Assembly: GCA_003445795.1 (NCBI GenBank)
Contig: DMCN01000019.1
Location: 1-15,830, forward strand
DNA length: 15,830 bases
Source: Gallionellaceae bacterium
GTDB lineage: Bacteria; Pseudomonadota; Gammaproteobacteria; Burkholderiales; Gallionellaceae
Direction of reading: 5' to 3'
Shown in pieces: positions 6,604 through 14,427 of this stretch. Each line of letters starts with the position of its first letter. Position 1 is the stretch's first letter. Position numbers and translations under genes: made by a program. A model generated the notes under the pieces. It did not search any database and was not told the origin of the DNA. It saw only the letters and a program-made list of their open reading frames with translations.

Positions 6604-7595
6604 TTTTGCTTTAACTGGAAGCGGTTCACCGCGTTGTTGTGATCGATCAGATTGGTGGAGAAATGCGAAGTGCCATCGCCGCGTGCCACAAAATACAGCG
6701 CCTTGCTCGGTGCCGGATGCAGGGCCGCCTGTATCGCCGCCAACCCGGGCAGCGCGATCGGCGTCGGTGTCAGGCCGCTGCGTGTATAGGTATTGTACGG
6801 CGAGTCGGTGGTCAGATCTTTTCTGCGCAGATTGCCCTTGAACTTGTCTCCCATGCCGTAGATAACGGTGGGATCCGTCTGCAGGCGCATGTTCTTGCGC
6901 AGACGGTTGACGAAAACCGAAGCGATCATGGGGCGGTCGCCAGGTTGACCGGTCTCCTTTTCGACGATGGAAGCCAGGATCAGGGCTTGATAAGGAGTGT
7001 CGAATGGCAGGCCGGCATCGCGATGCTTCCAGCTTTCCTGCAACTGGCGCTGCATCAATTGATAGGCGCGCTTGAGCACCACCAGGTCGCTGCTGCCTTT
7101 GTCGTAGTTGTAGGTATCCGGAAAGAACAAGCCTTCCGCACTGGTCTCGCCGGCACCGATACGCTTGAGGATCTCTTCATCCGACAGCGGCGCAGAATCA
7201 TGGCGCAGTGTCGGATCGCCATTCAATACCGCACGCAACTGTCTGAATGTGGTGCCTTCTATGATGGTCAGCGAGCTCTGTTCTACACGCCCCTTGCTGA
7301 TCATGTGCAGCAGTTTAAGCGGGGTTACCTCGTGTTCCAGCTGGTAGTTGCCCGGCTTGATCTGCCTGGCCTGGCCCAGACCCCGGGCCAGCAGGACGAA
7401 CAGCCATTCATTGCTGAGCCCGCCCGCCTTTTTGATCTGACTGGCCGCGCTCTTGAGGCTGCTGCCCTGTTTCAGGGTGAACTCGAACGGAGTGCGTTCC
7501 AGCGGGATCGGGGTGTTGGCGTAATAGGCGAACAGTCCGGCCAGCACGACCAGCAGAAACAACAGCCACAGCAGCAATTCCTTAATGACGTTCAT
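6600..7595 (-). CDS. mltG: Endolytic murein transglycosylase MltG (YceG-like)
   Basis: MltG is an inner-membrane lytic transglycosylase that cuts nascent peptidoglycan glycan strands and is thought to set their length. The 331-residue product has a single N-terminal membrane anchor (about residues 6-25) and a periplasmic domain. It carries the family marks GLFFPDTY (155-162), ASIVEKETG (208-216, containing the catalytic glutamate), RLQTDPTVIYG and the SPYNTY-x-GLPPTPI-like segment, here SPYNTYTRSGLTPTPI. The start ATG (7593-7595) lies inside the end of pabC, a 14-base overlap. No strong Shine-Dalgarno is visible, so translation probably depends on pabC. Its stop overlaps the tmk start. Confidence 0.95.
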   Translation of the reverse strand: MNVIKELLLWLLFLLVVLAGLFAYYANTPIPLERTPFEFTLKQGSSLKSAASQIKKAGGLSNEWLFVLLARGLGQARQIKPGNYQLEHEVTPLKLLHMISKGRVEQSSLTIIEGTTFRQLRAVLNGDPTLRHDSAPLSDEEILKRIGAGETSAEGLFFPDTYNYDKGSSDLVVLKRAYQLMQRQLQESWKHRDAGLPFDTPYQALILASIVEKETGQPGDRPMIASVFVNRLRKNMRLQTDPTVIYGMGDKFKGNLRRKDLTTDSPYNTYTRSGLTPTPIALPGLAAIQAALHPAPSKALYFVARGDGTSHFSTNLIDHNNAVNRFQLKQK

Positions 7596-8391
7596 CGTTC
7601 AACCACTCTTGTATCTTCCATGACATGGGATGCGTGGTGCGGCGGTATCCGGCCAGTTCGCGCACCGGCCACAGACCGAACACGCTGTTGACCAGGAATA
7701 TCTCGTCCGCCTGTACCAGCTCTTCCATGCGGAATTCGGCCACCTTGCAGGTGACGCCATGTTGTTTGGCCCAGTCGATCACGCGGTCTCGCTGCACGCC
7801 GGCGATGCCGCAGCGGGTCAGGTTTGGAGTGTAGAGGATGTCGCCGCGCAGCATGAACAGGTTGCTGCGCGTGCCCGAGATGACGTATCCGGAGACATCG
7901 CTCAGCAAGCCCTCCGGCATATCCGCATCCTGCCATTCGCTTGCGGCCAGTACATTCTCCAGCCGGTTCAGGTGCTTGATGCCGGCCAGCAGGAACTGGT
8001 GCCCGAGCCGGACTTTGCAGACATGCACGCGCACGCCCTGCTTGGCAAAGTCAGCCGGATAAGCAGTGAGCGGGGTGACGCTGAGGATACGGGTCGCTTC
8101 GGATTGGGCCGCGGGGGCATAACCCCGGTTCGAGACGCCGCGTGTGATGATGATCTTGGCGATGCCGTCAGGCTGGGTCTTGCCGAGTTGCTGCAGTTCG
8201 CTGGAAAGCACCAGCGCGGAGGGACAGGGAATTTTTAAGGCAGTGCAATCGTGTTGCAGCTTGGCGAACTGGCGCTGCCAGCAGACCGGGCTCCCGGCCT
8301 GCATGCGCAGGGTACGGAACACCCCGTCGCCATAGGCCAGACCACGGTCTTCTGCGTTGATCGTGTTACCGGGAACGCCATTGACCAGCAT
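7582..8391 (-). CDS. pabC: Aminodeoxychorismate lyase
   Basis: This PLP-dependent fold-type IV enzyme splits 4-amino-4-deoxychorismate into p-aminobenzoate and pyruvate for folate synthesis. The 269-residue product has the family opening with DRGLAYGDGVFRTLR (15-29), a conserved Arg in ITRG, and the PLP-binding Lys139 in IKHLNRLENVLA. Later segments such as SGTRSNLF and GIAGVQRD fit the fold. Two starts are adjacent: GTG at 8392-8394 and ATG at 8389-8391; I prefer the ATG. No good Shine-Dalgarno is seen 9-12 bases after the fabF stop, so re-initiation is likely. Branched-chain or D-amino-acid transaminases share the fold, but the length, the Lys region and the place between fabF and mltG point to PabC. 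Confidence 0.92.
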   Translation of the reverse strand: MLVNGVPGNTINAEDRGLAYGDGVFRTLRMQAGSPVCWQRQFAKLQHDCTALKIPCPSALVLSSELQQLGKTQPDGIAKIIITRGVSNRGYAPAAQSEATRILSVTPLTAYPADFAKQGVRVHVCKVRLGHQFLLAGIKHLNRLENVLAASEWQDADMPEGLLSDVSGYVISGTRSNLFMLRGDILYTPNLTRCGIAGVQRDRVIDWAKQHGVTCKVAEFRMEELVQADEIFLVNSVFGLWPVRELAGYRRTTHPMSWKIQEWLNDERH

Positions 8392-8403
8392 CACGGCGCG
8401 GGA

Positions 8404-9636
8404 TCAGACCTTGCGGAATACCAGAGAACCGTTGGTTCCGCCGAAGCCGAAATTGTTGTTCACCGCCACATCGATGTTCATCTTGCGTGCCGCATTGGCG
8501 CAGTAGTCCAGATCGCATTCCGGATCCTGTTCGAAGATGTTGATGGTGGGAGGTGATATCTGGTGATGGATGGCCAGCACGCAGAACAGCGATTCGATAC
8601 CGCCCGCGCCGCCCAGCAAGTGACCGGTCATCGATTTGGTCGAGTTCACCACCAACTTCTTGGCATGGTCGCCGAAAGCCAGCTTGATCGCTTCGGTCTC
8701 GTTCTTGTCGCCCAGCGGGGTCGAAGTACCGTGCGCATTGACGTATTGCACTTGATCCGCATTCAGACCTGCATTGCGCAAGGCATTGACCATGCTGCGT
8801 TTTGGTCCGTCTGTGCTGGGTGCCGTCATGTGGTAGGCATCGGCACTCATGCCGTAGCCGGACAGCTCGGCGTAGATCTTGGCGCCGCGTGCTTTGGCGT
8901 GTTCGTATTCTTCCAGCACCAGCACACCGGCGCCTTCGCCCATGACAAAACCGTCTCTATCCTTGTCCCAGGGACGGCTGGATGTTGCGGGATCGTCGTT
9001 GCGGGTGGAAAGAGCCTTGGCGGAAGAGAAGCCGCCGATCGCCAGAGGCGAGATGGTGGATTCGGAACCGCCGGCGATCATCACATCGGCATCACCGTAC
9101 TCGATGATGCGCGCGGACTCGCCGATACTGTGCGTACCGGTGGTGCAGGCGGTGACCACGGAGAAGTTCGGCCCCTTCAGTCCATAGATGATGGACAGGT
9201 TGCCGGAGATCATGTTGATGATGGTGCCGGGAATGAAGAACGGCGATATCTTGCGCGGGCCGCCGGCGAGGAAATCGTTGTGCGTCTCTTCGATCATCGG
9301 CAGACCGCCGATGCCGGAGCTGATGCACACGCCGATACGCTCGGCGTTCTGTTCCGTGACGACCAGACCGGAGTCCTTGAATGCCTCGATACCGGCCGCG
9401 AGGCCGAAGTGAACGAAACGATCCATGCGGCGGGCGTCCTTGGCCGGGATGTATTGGGTCACGTCGAAACCATTGACCTCACCCGCCACTTGGCAGGCGA
9501 AGGCACTGGCGTCGAAGCGGGTGATGCGCCCGATACCGGATTTGCCTGCCACGATGTTTTGCCATGTTTCGGCAACCCCCACACCGACGGGCGTTATTGC
9601 GCCCAATCCGGTCACTACTACTCTGCGCCTAGCCAA
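8404..9636 (-). CDS. fabF: 3-oxoacyl-ACP synthase II (KAS II)
   Basis: FabF condenses malonyl-ACP with long acyl-ACPs during chain elongation in the cytoplasm. The 410-residue protein has the condensing-enzyme Cys-His-His set: Cys164 in VTACTTGTHS, His302 in NAHGTSTPLGD and His339 in MTGHLLGGAGG, with Lys334 in NSTKS. Its end NFGFGGTNGSLVFR is typical. The start is a TTG (9634-9636): it yields the conserved MARRRVVVTGLGAITPVG opening, a stop codon lies upstream in frame before any ATG or GTG, and GGAG sits at proper Shine-Dalgarno distance (9643-9646). It follows acpP by 44 bases, the usual pairing of carrier and enzyme, and probably shares the internal acpP promoter. Confidence 0.97.
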   Translation of the reverse strand: MARRRVVVTGLGAITPVGVGVAETWQNIVAGKSGIGRITRFDASAFACQVAGEVNGFDVTQYIPAKDARRMDRFVHFGLAAGIEAFKDSGLVVTEQNAERIGVCISSGIGGLPMIEETHNDFLAGGPRKISPFFIPGTIINMISGNLSIIYGLKGPNFSVVTACTTGTHSIGESARIIEYGDADVMIAGGSESTISPLAIGGFSSAKALSTRNDDPATSSRPWDKDRDGFVMGEGAGVLVLEEYEHAKARGAKIYAELSGYGMSADAYHMTAPSTDGPKRSMVNALRNAGLNADQVQYVNAHGTSTPLGDKNETEAIKLAFGDHAKKLVVNSTKSMTGHLLGGAGGIESLFCVLAIHHQISPPTINIFEQDPECDLDYCANAARKMNIDVAVNNNFGFGGTNGSLVFRKV

Positions 9637-9642
9637 ACTGGA

Positions 9643-9646
9643 CTCC
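9643..9646 (-). promoter_or_regulatory. Ribosome binding site supporting the TTG start of fabF
   Basis: On the minus strand GCGGAG stands 6 bases upstream of TTG (9634-9636). It is what decides the fabF start, because no ATG or GTG lies in frame between it and an upstream stop. Confidence 0.75.
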
Positions 9647-9680
9647 GCTACGGAATGAAACGATTAGATGAAGCCAAATA

Positions 9681-9914
9681 TTACTTGGAGTGCGTGTTGA
9701 CGTAGTCGAGCGCCTGTTGCACGGTGGTGATCTTCTCTGCATCTTCGTCAGGGATCTCAACGCCGAATTCTTCTTCCAAGGCCATCACCAGTTCCACGGT
9801 GTCCAGGGAGTCAGCGCCCAGGTCATTCACAAAGGAAGACTCGTTCTTGACTTCGGACTCGTTCACACCCAGTTGCTCAGCTACGATTTTCTTGACGCGT
9901 TGTTCGTTTGACAT
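9681..9914 (-). CDS. acpP: Acyl carrier protein
   Basis: This small acidic carrier holds growing fatty acyl chains on a 4'-phosphopantetheine arm. The 77-residue product has the attachment Ser36 in LGADSLDTVELVMALEEEFG, with the acidic recognition helix following, and the end VEIPDEDAEKITTVQQALDY typical of bacterial AcpP. AGGAG stands about 8 bases before the ATG (9912-9914). It sits between fabG and fabF, with a 79-base gap from fabG that holds a promoter candidate. A separate promoter fits the much higher amount of ACP that cells need relative to the enzymes. Confidence 0.98.
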   Translation of the reverse strand: MSNEQRVKKIVAEQLGVNESEVKNESSFVNDLGADSLDTVELVMALEEEFGVEIPDEDAEKITTVQQALDYVNTHSK

Positions 9915-9956
9915 CCCTGATTCTCCTACTCTGATTAAAGTTCAAAAAGCGCGAGC

Positions 9957-9984
9957 ATTCTACCAAACTTGCGCCGAATTCCAA
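9957..9984 (-). promoter_or_regulatory. Candidate internal promoter of acpP-fabF
   Basis: On the minus strand TTGGAA (9979-9984), a 16-base spacer and TAGAAT (9957-9962), with TG one base upstream as an extended -10, lie in the fabG-acpP gap. GCTCGCGC follows directly. The predicted start is near 9950, giving a leader of about 36 bases. Confidence 0.6.
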
Positions 9985-9993
9985 AACGACAGA

Positions 9994-10740
9994 TTACTCC
10001 ATGTACATCCCGCCATTCACATGCAAGGTGACGCCTGTAATATAAGCCGCGCTCGGACTGGCCAGAAAGGCAACCGCAGCGGCGATGTCGGCAGGCTGGC
10101 CAAGACGTTTCAGAGGAACATGTTCGACCAGCTTGGCGCGTTGTTCCTCGCCCAAAGCATGGGTCATGTCGGTATCGATGAAGCCGGGAGCGACGCAATT
10201 CACGGTGATATTGCGGCTGCCGATCTCCTGCGCCAGCGATTTGGTGAAGCCGACCATGCCCGCTTTGGAGGCGGCATAGTTGGACTGGCCGGGATTACCC
10301 ATGCTGCCGACCACGGATGAGATGCTGATGATGCGTCCGCCGCGGGCTTTCATCATGGCGCGCAATACTGCGCGGCTCAGGCGGAACACCGACTTGAGGT
10401 TGGTCGTCAGCACGTCGTCCCACTCTTCGTCGGACATGCGGGCAAGAAGGTTGTCCTTGGTGATACCGGCATTGTTCACCAAGATCGAGACCTCGCCGAA
10501 TTCTGCACGCAGAGTGGTCAAAACCTGTTCGGTCTGTGCTGCATCGTTAACGTTCAGGGCAAAACCCTTGCCCTTGATGCCGGCAGCAGCCAGATAGTCG
10601 CTGATGGCTTGGGCGCCTTTCTCGCTGGTCGCTGTACCGACCACGGTCGCGCCCTGCTTGCCCAGCTCCAGCGCGATGGCTTGCCCGATACCGCGCGAAG
10701 CGCCGGTCACCAGTGCGATCTGTCCTTGCAGTGTAGTCAT
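9994..10740 (-). CDS. fabG: 3-oxoacyl-ACP reductase
   Basis: FabG reduces 3-oxoacyl-ACP with NADPH in each elongation cycle. It is a 248-residue classical short-chain dehydrogenase: cofactor motif TGASRGIG at 12-19, NNAG at 89-92, and the catalytic set Asn114, Ser142, Tyr155 and Lys159 (YAASK). The C-terminal TGVTLHVNGGMYM is the FabG ending. A strong AGGAG precedes the ATG (10738-10740), and the gene starts 11 bases after the fabD stop. Being between fabD and acpP makes FabG certain over the many other SDR enzymes. Confidence 0.98.
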   Translation of the reverse strand: MTTLQGQIALVTGASRGIGQAIALELGKQGATVVGTATSEKGAQAISDYLAAAGIKGKGFALNVNDAAQTEQVLTTLRAEFGEVSILVNNAGITKDNLLARMSDEEWDDVLTTNLKSVFRLSRAVLRAMMKARGGRIISISSVVGSMGNPGQSNYAASKAGMVGFTKSLAQEIGSRNITVNCVAPGFIDTDMTHALGEEQRAKLVEHVPLKRLGQPADIAAAVAFLASPSAAYITGVTLHVNGGMYME

Positions 10741-10751
10741 GCTTTCTCCTC

Positions 10752-11684
10752 TTAAGCGAGTGCAGCCAGGGCTGCTTTCAGGGCTTCGCCGTCATTGATG
10801 GCCATCGCCTGTTGGTTGGTATCGATACGTTTGTTCAGTCCGGCCAGCACCTTGCCCGGTGCGCATTCCACGTTATGGGTGATGCCCTGCTTGCCGAAAG
10901 CCTGCACGGTCTCGACCCAGCGCACCGGCGAATACAGTTGGCGCACCAGCGCGTCCTTGATCTTCGCGGCGTCATTATAAGAGGCGACATCGGCGTTGTG
11001 CAGCACCGGGATGGCCGGCGCCTGCACGTTGACGTTGTTCAGATAGGTACGCAGTTGTTCCGCCGCGCCTTTCAGCAGGCTGCAATGCGACGGCACGCTC
11101 ATCGGCAGCATGATCGCGCGCTTTGCACCTTTGGCCTTGGCCAGTTCCATGCCGCGCTCGACTGCGGCGCGGTTACCCGCGATGACCACTTGTCCTGCGG
11201 AATTGAAGTTCACCGCTTCCAGCACCTCGCGCTGCGCCCCTTCGGCACAGACGGCGCGCACGATGTCATCGTCCAGACCGAGGATGGCGGCGATACCGCC
11301 CACGCCTTCCGGCACGGCTGTCTGCATGCACTGGGCACGGTAGCGTACCAGCGGCAAGGCATCGGCAAAACTCAACGCACCTGCAGCGACCAGCGCGGTG
11401 TATTCGCCCAAGCTGTGACCGGCCATGATGGCCGGCTTGGCACCGTTCTGCGATTGCCAGGCACGGTACACCGCCACACCGGCGGTCAGCATGATGGGCT
11501 GGGTGTTCACGGTGGCGTTCAGGTCGGCATCGGCGCCTTCGGCGACCAGTTGCCACAGATCCTGTTTAAGCACGTCGGATGCTTCAGTGAAGGTGTCGCG
11601 CACGGCGGCGAAGTCGGCGTAACCGTTCATCATGCCGCGCGACTGGGAACCCTGACCGGGGAATACGAAAGCGAATTGAGTCAT
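10752..11684 (-). CDS. fabD: Malonyl-CoA:ACP transacylase
   Basis: FabD moves malonyl from CoA to ACP, making the extender unit for FabH and FabF. The 310-residue protein shows FPGQGSQ at 8-14, the nucleophile Ser91 in GHSLGE, Arg116 in RYRAQ, His200 in VPSH, and a QLYSPVRW segment near the C-terminus. The ATG (11682-11684) follows the fabH stop by 11 bases with only a weak AGGG upstream. The order fabH-fabD-fabG-acpP-fabF is the standard fatty acid cluster. Confidence 0.98.
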   Translation of the reverse strand: MTQFAFVFPGQGSQSRGMMNGYADFAAVRDTFTEASDVLKQDLWQLVAEGADADLNATVNTQPIMLTAGVAVYRAWQSQNGAKPAIMAGHSLGEYTALVAAGALSFADALPLVRYRAQCMQTAVPEGVGGIAAILGLDDDIVRAVCAEGAQREVLEAVNFNSAGQVVIAGNRAAVERGMELAKAKGAKRAIMLPMSVPSHCSLLKGAAEQLRTYLNNVNVQAPAIPVLHNADVASYNDAAKIKDALVRQLYSPVRWVETVQAFGKQGITHNVECAPGKVLAGLNKRIDTNQQAMAINDGEALKAALAALA

Positions 11685-11695
11685 TTATCTATGCC

Positions 11696-12625
11696 CTACC
11701 ACTTGATGAGAACCGCGCCCCAGGTGAAACCACCACCGACGGCTTCCAAAAGAATGTTCTGTCCGGCCTTGATGCGGCCGTCACGTACCGCCGTATCCAG
11801 CGCCAGCGGAATCGAGGCAGCCGAGGTATTGCCATGATTGGCAACGGTGACCACGACATTATCCATGCCCAGGCCGAGTTTCTTGGCAGTGGCTTCGATG
11901 ATGCGGATGTTGGCCTGGTGCGGCACCAGCCAGTCGATATCGGTACCGGCCATCTTCTGCTCTTCCAGCACTTCTTCGACCACCTCGCTCAACACCGTGA
12001 CGGCAAACTTGAATACCGCCTTGCCGTCCATGGAGACCTTGGGGTCGGCTTTCAGCATGTTGCGATGCTGCCCGTCGGAATGCAGCTTGGAAGCCACGAT
12101 GCCGGGCTTGTCGGAAGCACGCAACACCACAGCACCGGCGCCGTCACCGAACAGCACACAGGTGGTACGGTCGTTCCAGTCCAGCATGCGCGACAGCACT
12201 TCCGCGCCAACCACCAGAACAGTCTTGGCCTGGCCGCCCTTGATGTACAAGTCGGCCGTGTTCAGCGCAAAGACGAATCCGCCGCAGACAGCCTGCATGT
12301 CGAAAGCGGCACCGCCGTTGCGGATGCCCAGTTTGTCCTGCAGGATGCAGGCGGTGCTGGGGAAAGGCATGTCCGGCGAAGTGGTCGCCACGATGATCAG
12401 GTCGATCTCGTCGGCCTTGATCCCGGCCGCTTCGATCGCCCTGCGGCTTGCCTGCAGGGCCAGATCGCTGGTCAGTTCATTGTCGGCAGCGAAGTGGCGC
12501 TCGACGATACCGCTGCGGGTGACTATCCAGTCATGCGAGGTATCGACCATCTTCTCGAGGTCGTAATTGGTCAACGCTTTGGCAGGCAGATAGCTGCCCG
12601 TGCCGATGATTTTGGAATAGGTCAA
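11696..12625 (-). CDS. fabH: 3-oxoacyl-ACP synthase III (KAS III)
   Basis: FabH starts fatty acid synthesis by condensing acetyl-CoA with malonyl-ACP. The 309-residue product has the Cys-His-Asn triad of KAS III: Cys114 in MQAVCGGF, His236 in VPHQANIRI and Asn266 in NHGNTSAAS, plus the glycine-rich GGGFTWGA ending. The start is a TTG (12623-12625) giving MTYSKIIGTGSYLP, in line with the family. AGGAGAGG lies just upstream, and there is no ATG or GTG close by in frame. The TTG overlaps the plsX stop as TTGA, so translation is probably coupled. A much longer in-frame extension upstream overlaps plsX and is not real. Confidence 0.97.
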   Translation of the reverse strand: MTYSKIIGTGSYLPAKALTNYDLEKMVDTSHDWIVTRSGIVERHFAADNELTSDLALQASRRAIEAAGIKADEIDLIIVATTSPDMPFPSTACILQDKLGIRNGGAAFDMQAVCGGFVFALNTADLYIKGGQAKTVLVVGAEVLSRMLDWNDRTTCVLFGDGAGAVVLRASDKPGIVASKLHSDGQHRNMLKADPKVSMDGKAVFKFAVTVLSEVVEEVLEEQKMAGTDIDWLVPHQANIRIIEATAKKLGLGMDNVVVTVANHGNTSAASIPLALDTAVRDGRIKAGQNILLEAVGGGFTWGAVLIKW

Positions 12626-13659
12626 AGCACCTCTCCTGCGGTTTGTTGGCGGGCATGATGCCATTTTTCGACATGCTCGCTGATATGGTTCAGCATGCCG
12701 CCGCGCGCTTCTTCGGCGGCGCGTTCGATGGCACAGAGGAAAGCGAAGGAATCGGCAGAGCCGTGGCTCTTCACCACGATGCCCTTCAGGCCGAGGAAGC
12801 TGGCGCCGTTGTAGCGGCGGTGATCCAGTCTGTGCTTGAAAGCTTTGAGTACCGGCAAGGAGACCAATGCACACAGCTTGGTGTACCAGCTCTGGCTGAA
12901 ACCTTCCTTGAGGAAGCCGCCCATCATCTTGGCCACGCCTTCGGCGGTCTTCAGGGCGACGTTGCCAACGAACCCGTCGCAAACGACGACATCGGTCGTC
13001 CCCTTGAAGATATCGTCACCCTCGACGTTGCCGAAGAAGTTGAGGTCGCTGGCCTGCAGCAGTTCGCCGGCCTGCTTCACTACTTCGTTGCCTTTGATGT
13101 CCTCGCTGCCGATGTTCAGCAGGCCGACGCTTGGACTGTCCTTGTGCTCAAGCGCGGAGACCAGTGTGCTGCCCATCAGCGCGAATTGCAGCAGATGTTC
13201 GGCAGTGCAGTCCACGTTCGCACCCAGGTCCAGCATGCAGACCTGGCCTTTGTGGGTGGGCAGAAAGGAAGCGATGGCAGGCCTATCGATGCCGGGCAAG
13301 GTCTTCAGCACATAACGCGCGGTCGCCATCAGCGCACCGGTGTTGCCCGCGCTGACGCAGGCAGAAGCTTCGCCGTTCTTGACCAGATTGATGGAGATGC
13401 GCATGGAAGAATCTTTTTTTCCGCGCAATGCGGACTGCGGCGACTCGTCCATACCGACGACTTCGGTCGCGGCATGGATGCGCAGACGTGTCCTGTCGGC
13501 AAAGCCGAGCGTGTTCAGCTCGGCTTCGATAGCATCGGACAGACCGACCAGCACCACTGTATCGTCAGGATGTTTCTTCAGGTAAGCGACTGCCGCAGGA
13601 ACGGTCACCCGTGTCCCGTGGTCACCCCCCATGGCATCAATGGCTATCGTGATATCCAT
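12622..13659 (-). CDS. plsX: Phosphate acyltransferase PlsX
   Basis: PlsX turns acyl-ACP into acyl-phosphate, the donor for PlsY in membrane phospholipid synthesis; it is a peripheral membrane enzyme. The 345-residue protein has the N-terminal DAMGGDHG signature at 8-15, ESPQSALRGKKDSSM, CVSAGNTGALM, LDLGANVDCT and CDGFVGNVALK, then YNGASFLGLKGIVVKSHG, all PlsX marks. I chose ATG 13657-13659, which has AAGGA about 8 bases upstream; a 21-residue upstream extension is not family-like. It lies between rpmF and fabH as in E. coli. A GC-rich hairpin stands in the 77-base gap to rpmF. Confidence 0.97.
   Translation of the reverse strand: MDITIAIDAMGGDHGTRVTVPAAVAYLKKHPDDTVVLVGLSDAIEAELNTLGFADRTRLRIHAATEVVGMDESPQSALRGKKDSSMRISINLVKNGEASACVSAGNTGALMATARYVLKTLPGIDRPAIASFLPTHKGQVCMLDLGANVDCTAEHLLQFALMGSTLVSALEHKDSPSVGLLNIGSEDIKGNEVVKQAGELLQASDLNFFGNVEGDDIFKGTTDVVVCDGFVGNVALKTAEGVAKMMGGFLKEGFSQSWYTKLCALVSLPVLKAFKHRLDHRRYNGASFLGLKGIVVKSHGSADSFAFLCAIERAAEEARGGMLNHISEHVEKWHHARQQTAGEVL
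12630..12637 (-). promoter_or_regulatory. Ribosome binding site supporting the TTG start of fabH
   Basis: AGGAGAGG on the minus strand, within the last codons of plsX, stands at normal distance from TTG 12623-12625. It supports this start over any upstream extension. Confidence 0.75.
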
Positions 13660-13694
13660 CGGGCGATCCTTTGAGCGAGAAATGGACGGAGTAA

Positions 13695-13716
13695 GGCCCT
13701 CCCGGGATGGAGGGCC
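13695..13716 (-). other. GC-rich hairpin between rpmF and plsX
   Basis: A perfect 8-base-pair stem (13695-13702 with 13709-13716, all G-C or A-T pairs) with a 6-base loop lies 20 bases after the rpmF stop. No T run follows on either strand, so it does not look like a standard terminator. It could protect the 3' end of a processed rpmF message or reduce read-through into plsX. Confidence 0.5.
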
Positions 13717-13736
13717 CCGCAAAGAACCGAATGGGC

Positions 13737-13916
13737 TTACTCGCCCTTGGTCTTGACGACTTTTCTGCCGCGATAGAAGCCGCTTGGGCTGATGTGGTGA
13801 CGCAGATGCGGCTCGCCAGTGGACGGCTCGATAGCCAGTGCCGGTGTGGTCAAGAAATCATGTGCGCGGTGCATCCCACGTTTCGACGGGGACTTTTTAT
13901 TCTGCTGAACAGCCAT
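13737..13916 (-). CDS. rpmF: 50S ribosomal protein L32
   Basis: L32 is a small basic protein of the large ribosomal subunit. The 59-residue product reads MAVQQNKKSPSKRGMHRAHD at its start and carries HLRHHISPSGFYRGRKV near its end, both diagnostic. No zinc-binding cysteines are present, so this is the Cys-less form like that of E. coli. The ATG at 13914-13916 has AGGAG 7 bases upstream, and the stop is TAA at 13737-13739. It follows yceD by 22 bases. The yceD-rpmF-plsX-fab order is widely conserved and links ribosome output to lipid synthesis. Confidence 0.98.
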   Translation of the reverse strand: MAVQQNKKSPSKRGMHRAHDFLTTPALAIEPSTGEPHLRHHISPSGFYRGRKVVKTKGE

Positions 13917-13938
13917 TTTTCTACTCCTTAAAAACCAC

Positions 13939-14418
13939 TTACTTCTTTAGTCCGGCCAATACCGCGAACGGATTGGCCTTCTGTTGTAAACCATTCGTCG
14001 TCGGGGCGCATTCCCCATCGGGATGCCTGGGTGCGAACGGCAGCCCCAACAACAACTCTTCTTCGATCAACGCCAACACGTCCAACTGGGACGTTGCTTC
14101 GATGGCATCGACTTCGTCGTTTTCCTCGACCTCATCCAGCCTGTCGGCCGGAAGCAACAGCAACCGGGAAAAGATCTCCACCGGATAAGCCATTTCGCCG
14201 AGACAACGCTGACATCTCAGGATACAGGTCCCGTACAGGGAGACCTTCAGCATGTCGCTATCGCCTTCGCGGTAGCCGCGTACTATATAAGTCAGCGTGC
14301 CGTCCGTCCTTGCGAGCATGTCCCCCAGTCTGGACAGCTCTGCCAGCCCTGTTTCGCCGCGCAACTCCTTGCCGTTTCGGGCAAAGTCCACGCTGTCTAT
14401 TAAAGGCCGTGCAAACAT
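13939..14418 (-). CDS. yceD: YceD family (DUF177) protein, 23S rRNA accumulation
   Basis: YceD/DUF177 proteins are cytoplasmic; in E. coli and plants the family is needed for normal 23S rRNA accumulation. The 159-residue product has the cysteine cluster C-x3-C-x2-C (Cys65, Cys69, Cys72, with CQRC the conserved core), an acidic middle and the family ending NPFAVLAGLKK. It is the first gene of the cluster, 22 bases ahead of rpmF. The ATG (14416-14418) lacks a Shine-Dalgarno and lies only a few bases from the predicted transcription start. A downstream GTG start would lose the conserved ARPLIDSVDFAR opening. The family call is sure; the exact biochemical role is not known from sequence. Confidence 0.93.
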   Translation of the reverse strand: MFARPLIDSVDFARNGKELRGETGLAELSRLGDMLARTDGTLTYIVRGYREGDSDMLKVSLYGTCILRCQRCLGEMAYPVEIFSRLLLLPADRLDEVEENDEVDAIEATSQLDVLALIEEELLLGLPFAPRHPDGECAPTTNGLQQKANPFAVLAGLKK

Positions 14419-14427
14419 GAGGCGCGC

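Noticed and set aside
8563..9705. Long open frame of about 380 codons on the plus strand, antisense to fabF
   Set aside because: It mirrors fabF, whose motifs and length are complete. Its translation is rich in His, Gly, Asp and Arg without any recognisable domain, as expected for the antisense frame of a GC-rich gene. Similar shadows lie opposite mltG, fabD and plsX (for example 6639-7691, 10812-11837, 12643-13674).
12626..12982. Upstream extension of the fabH frame by more than 100 codons
   Set aside because: It lies wholly over the 3' end of plsX in another frame, has no family likeness, and the TTG at 12623-12625 with AGGAGAGG gives the normal FabH N-terminus.
13695..13716. Intrinsic terminator after rpmF
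   Set aside because: The stem is good but neither strand has a T run next to it, so I list it only as a hairpin.
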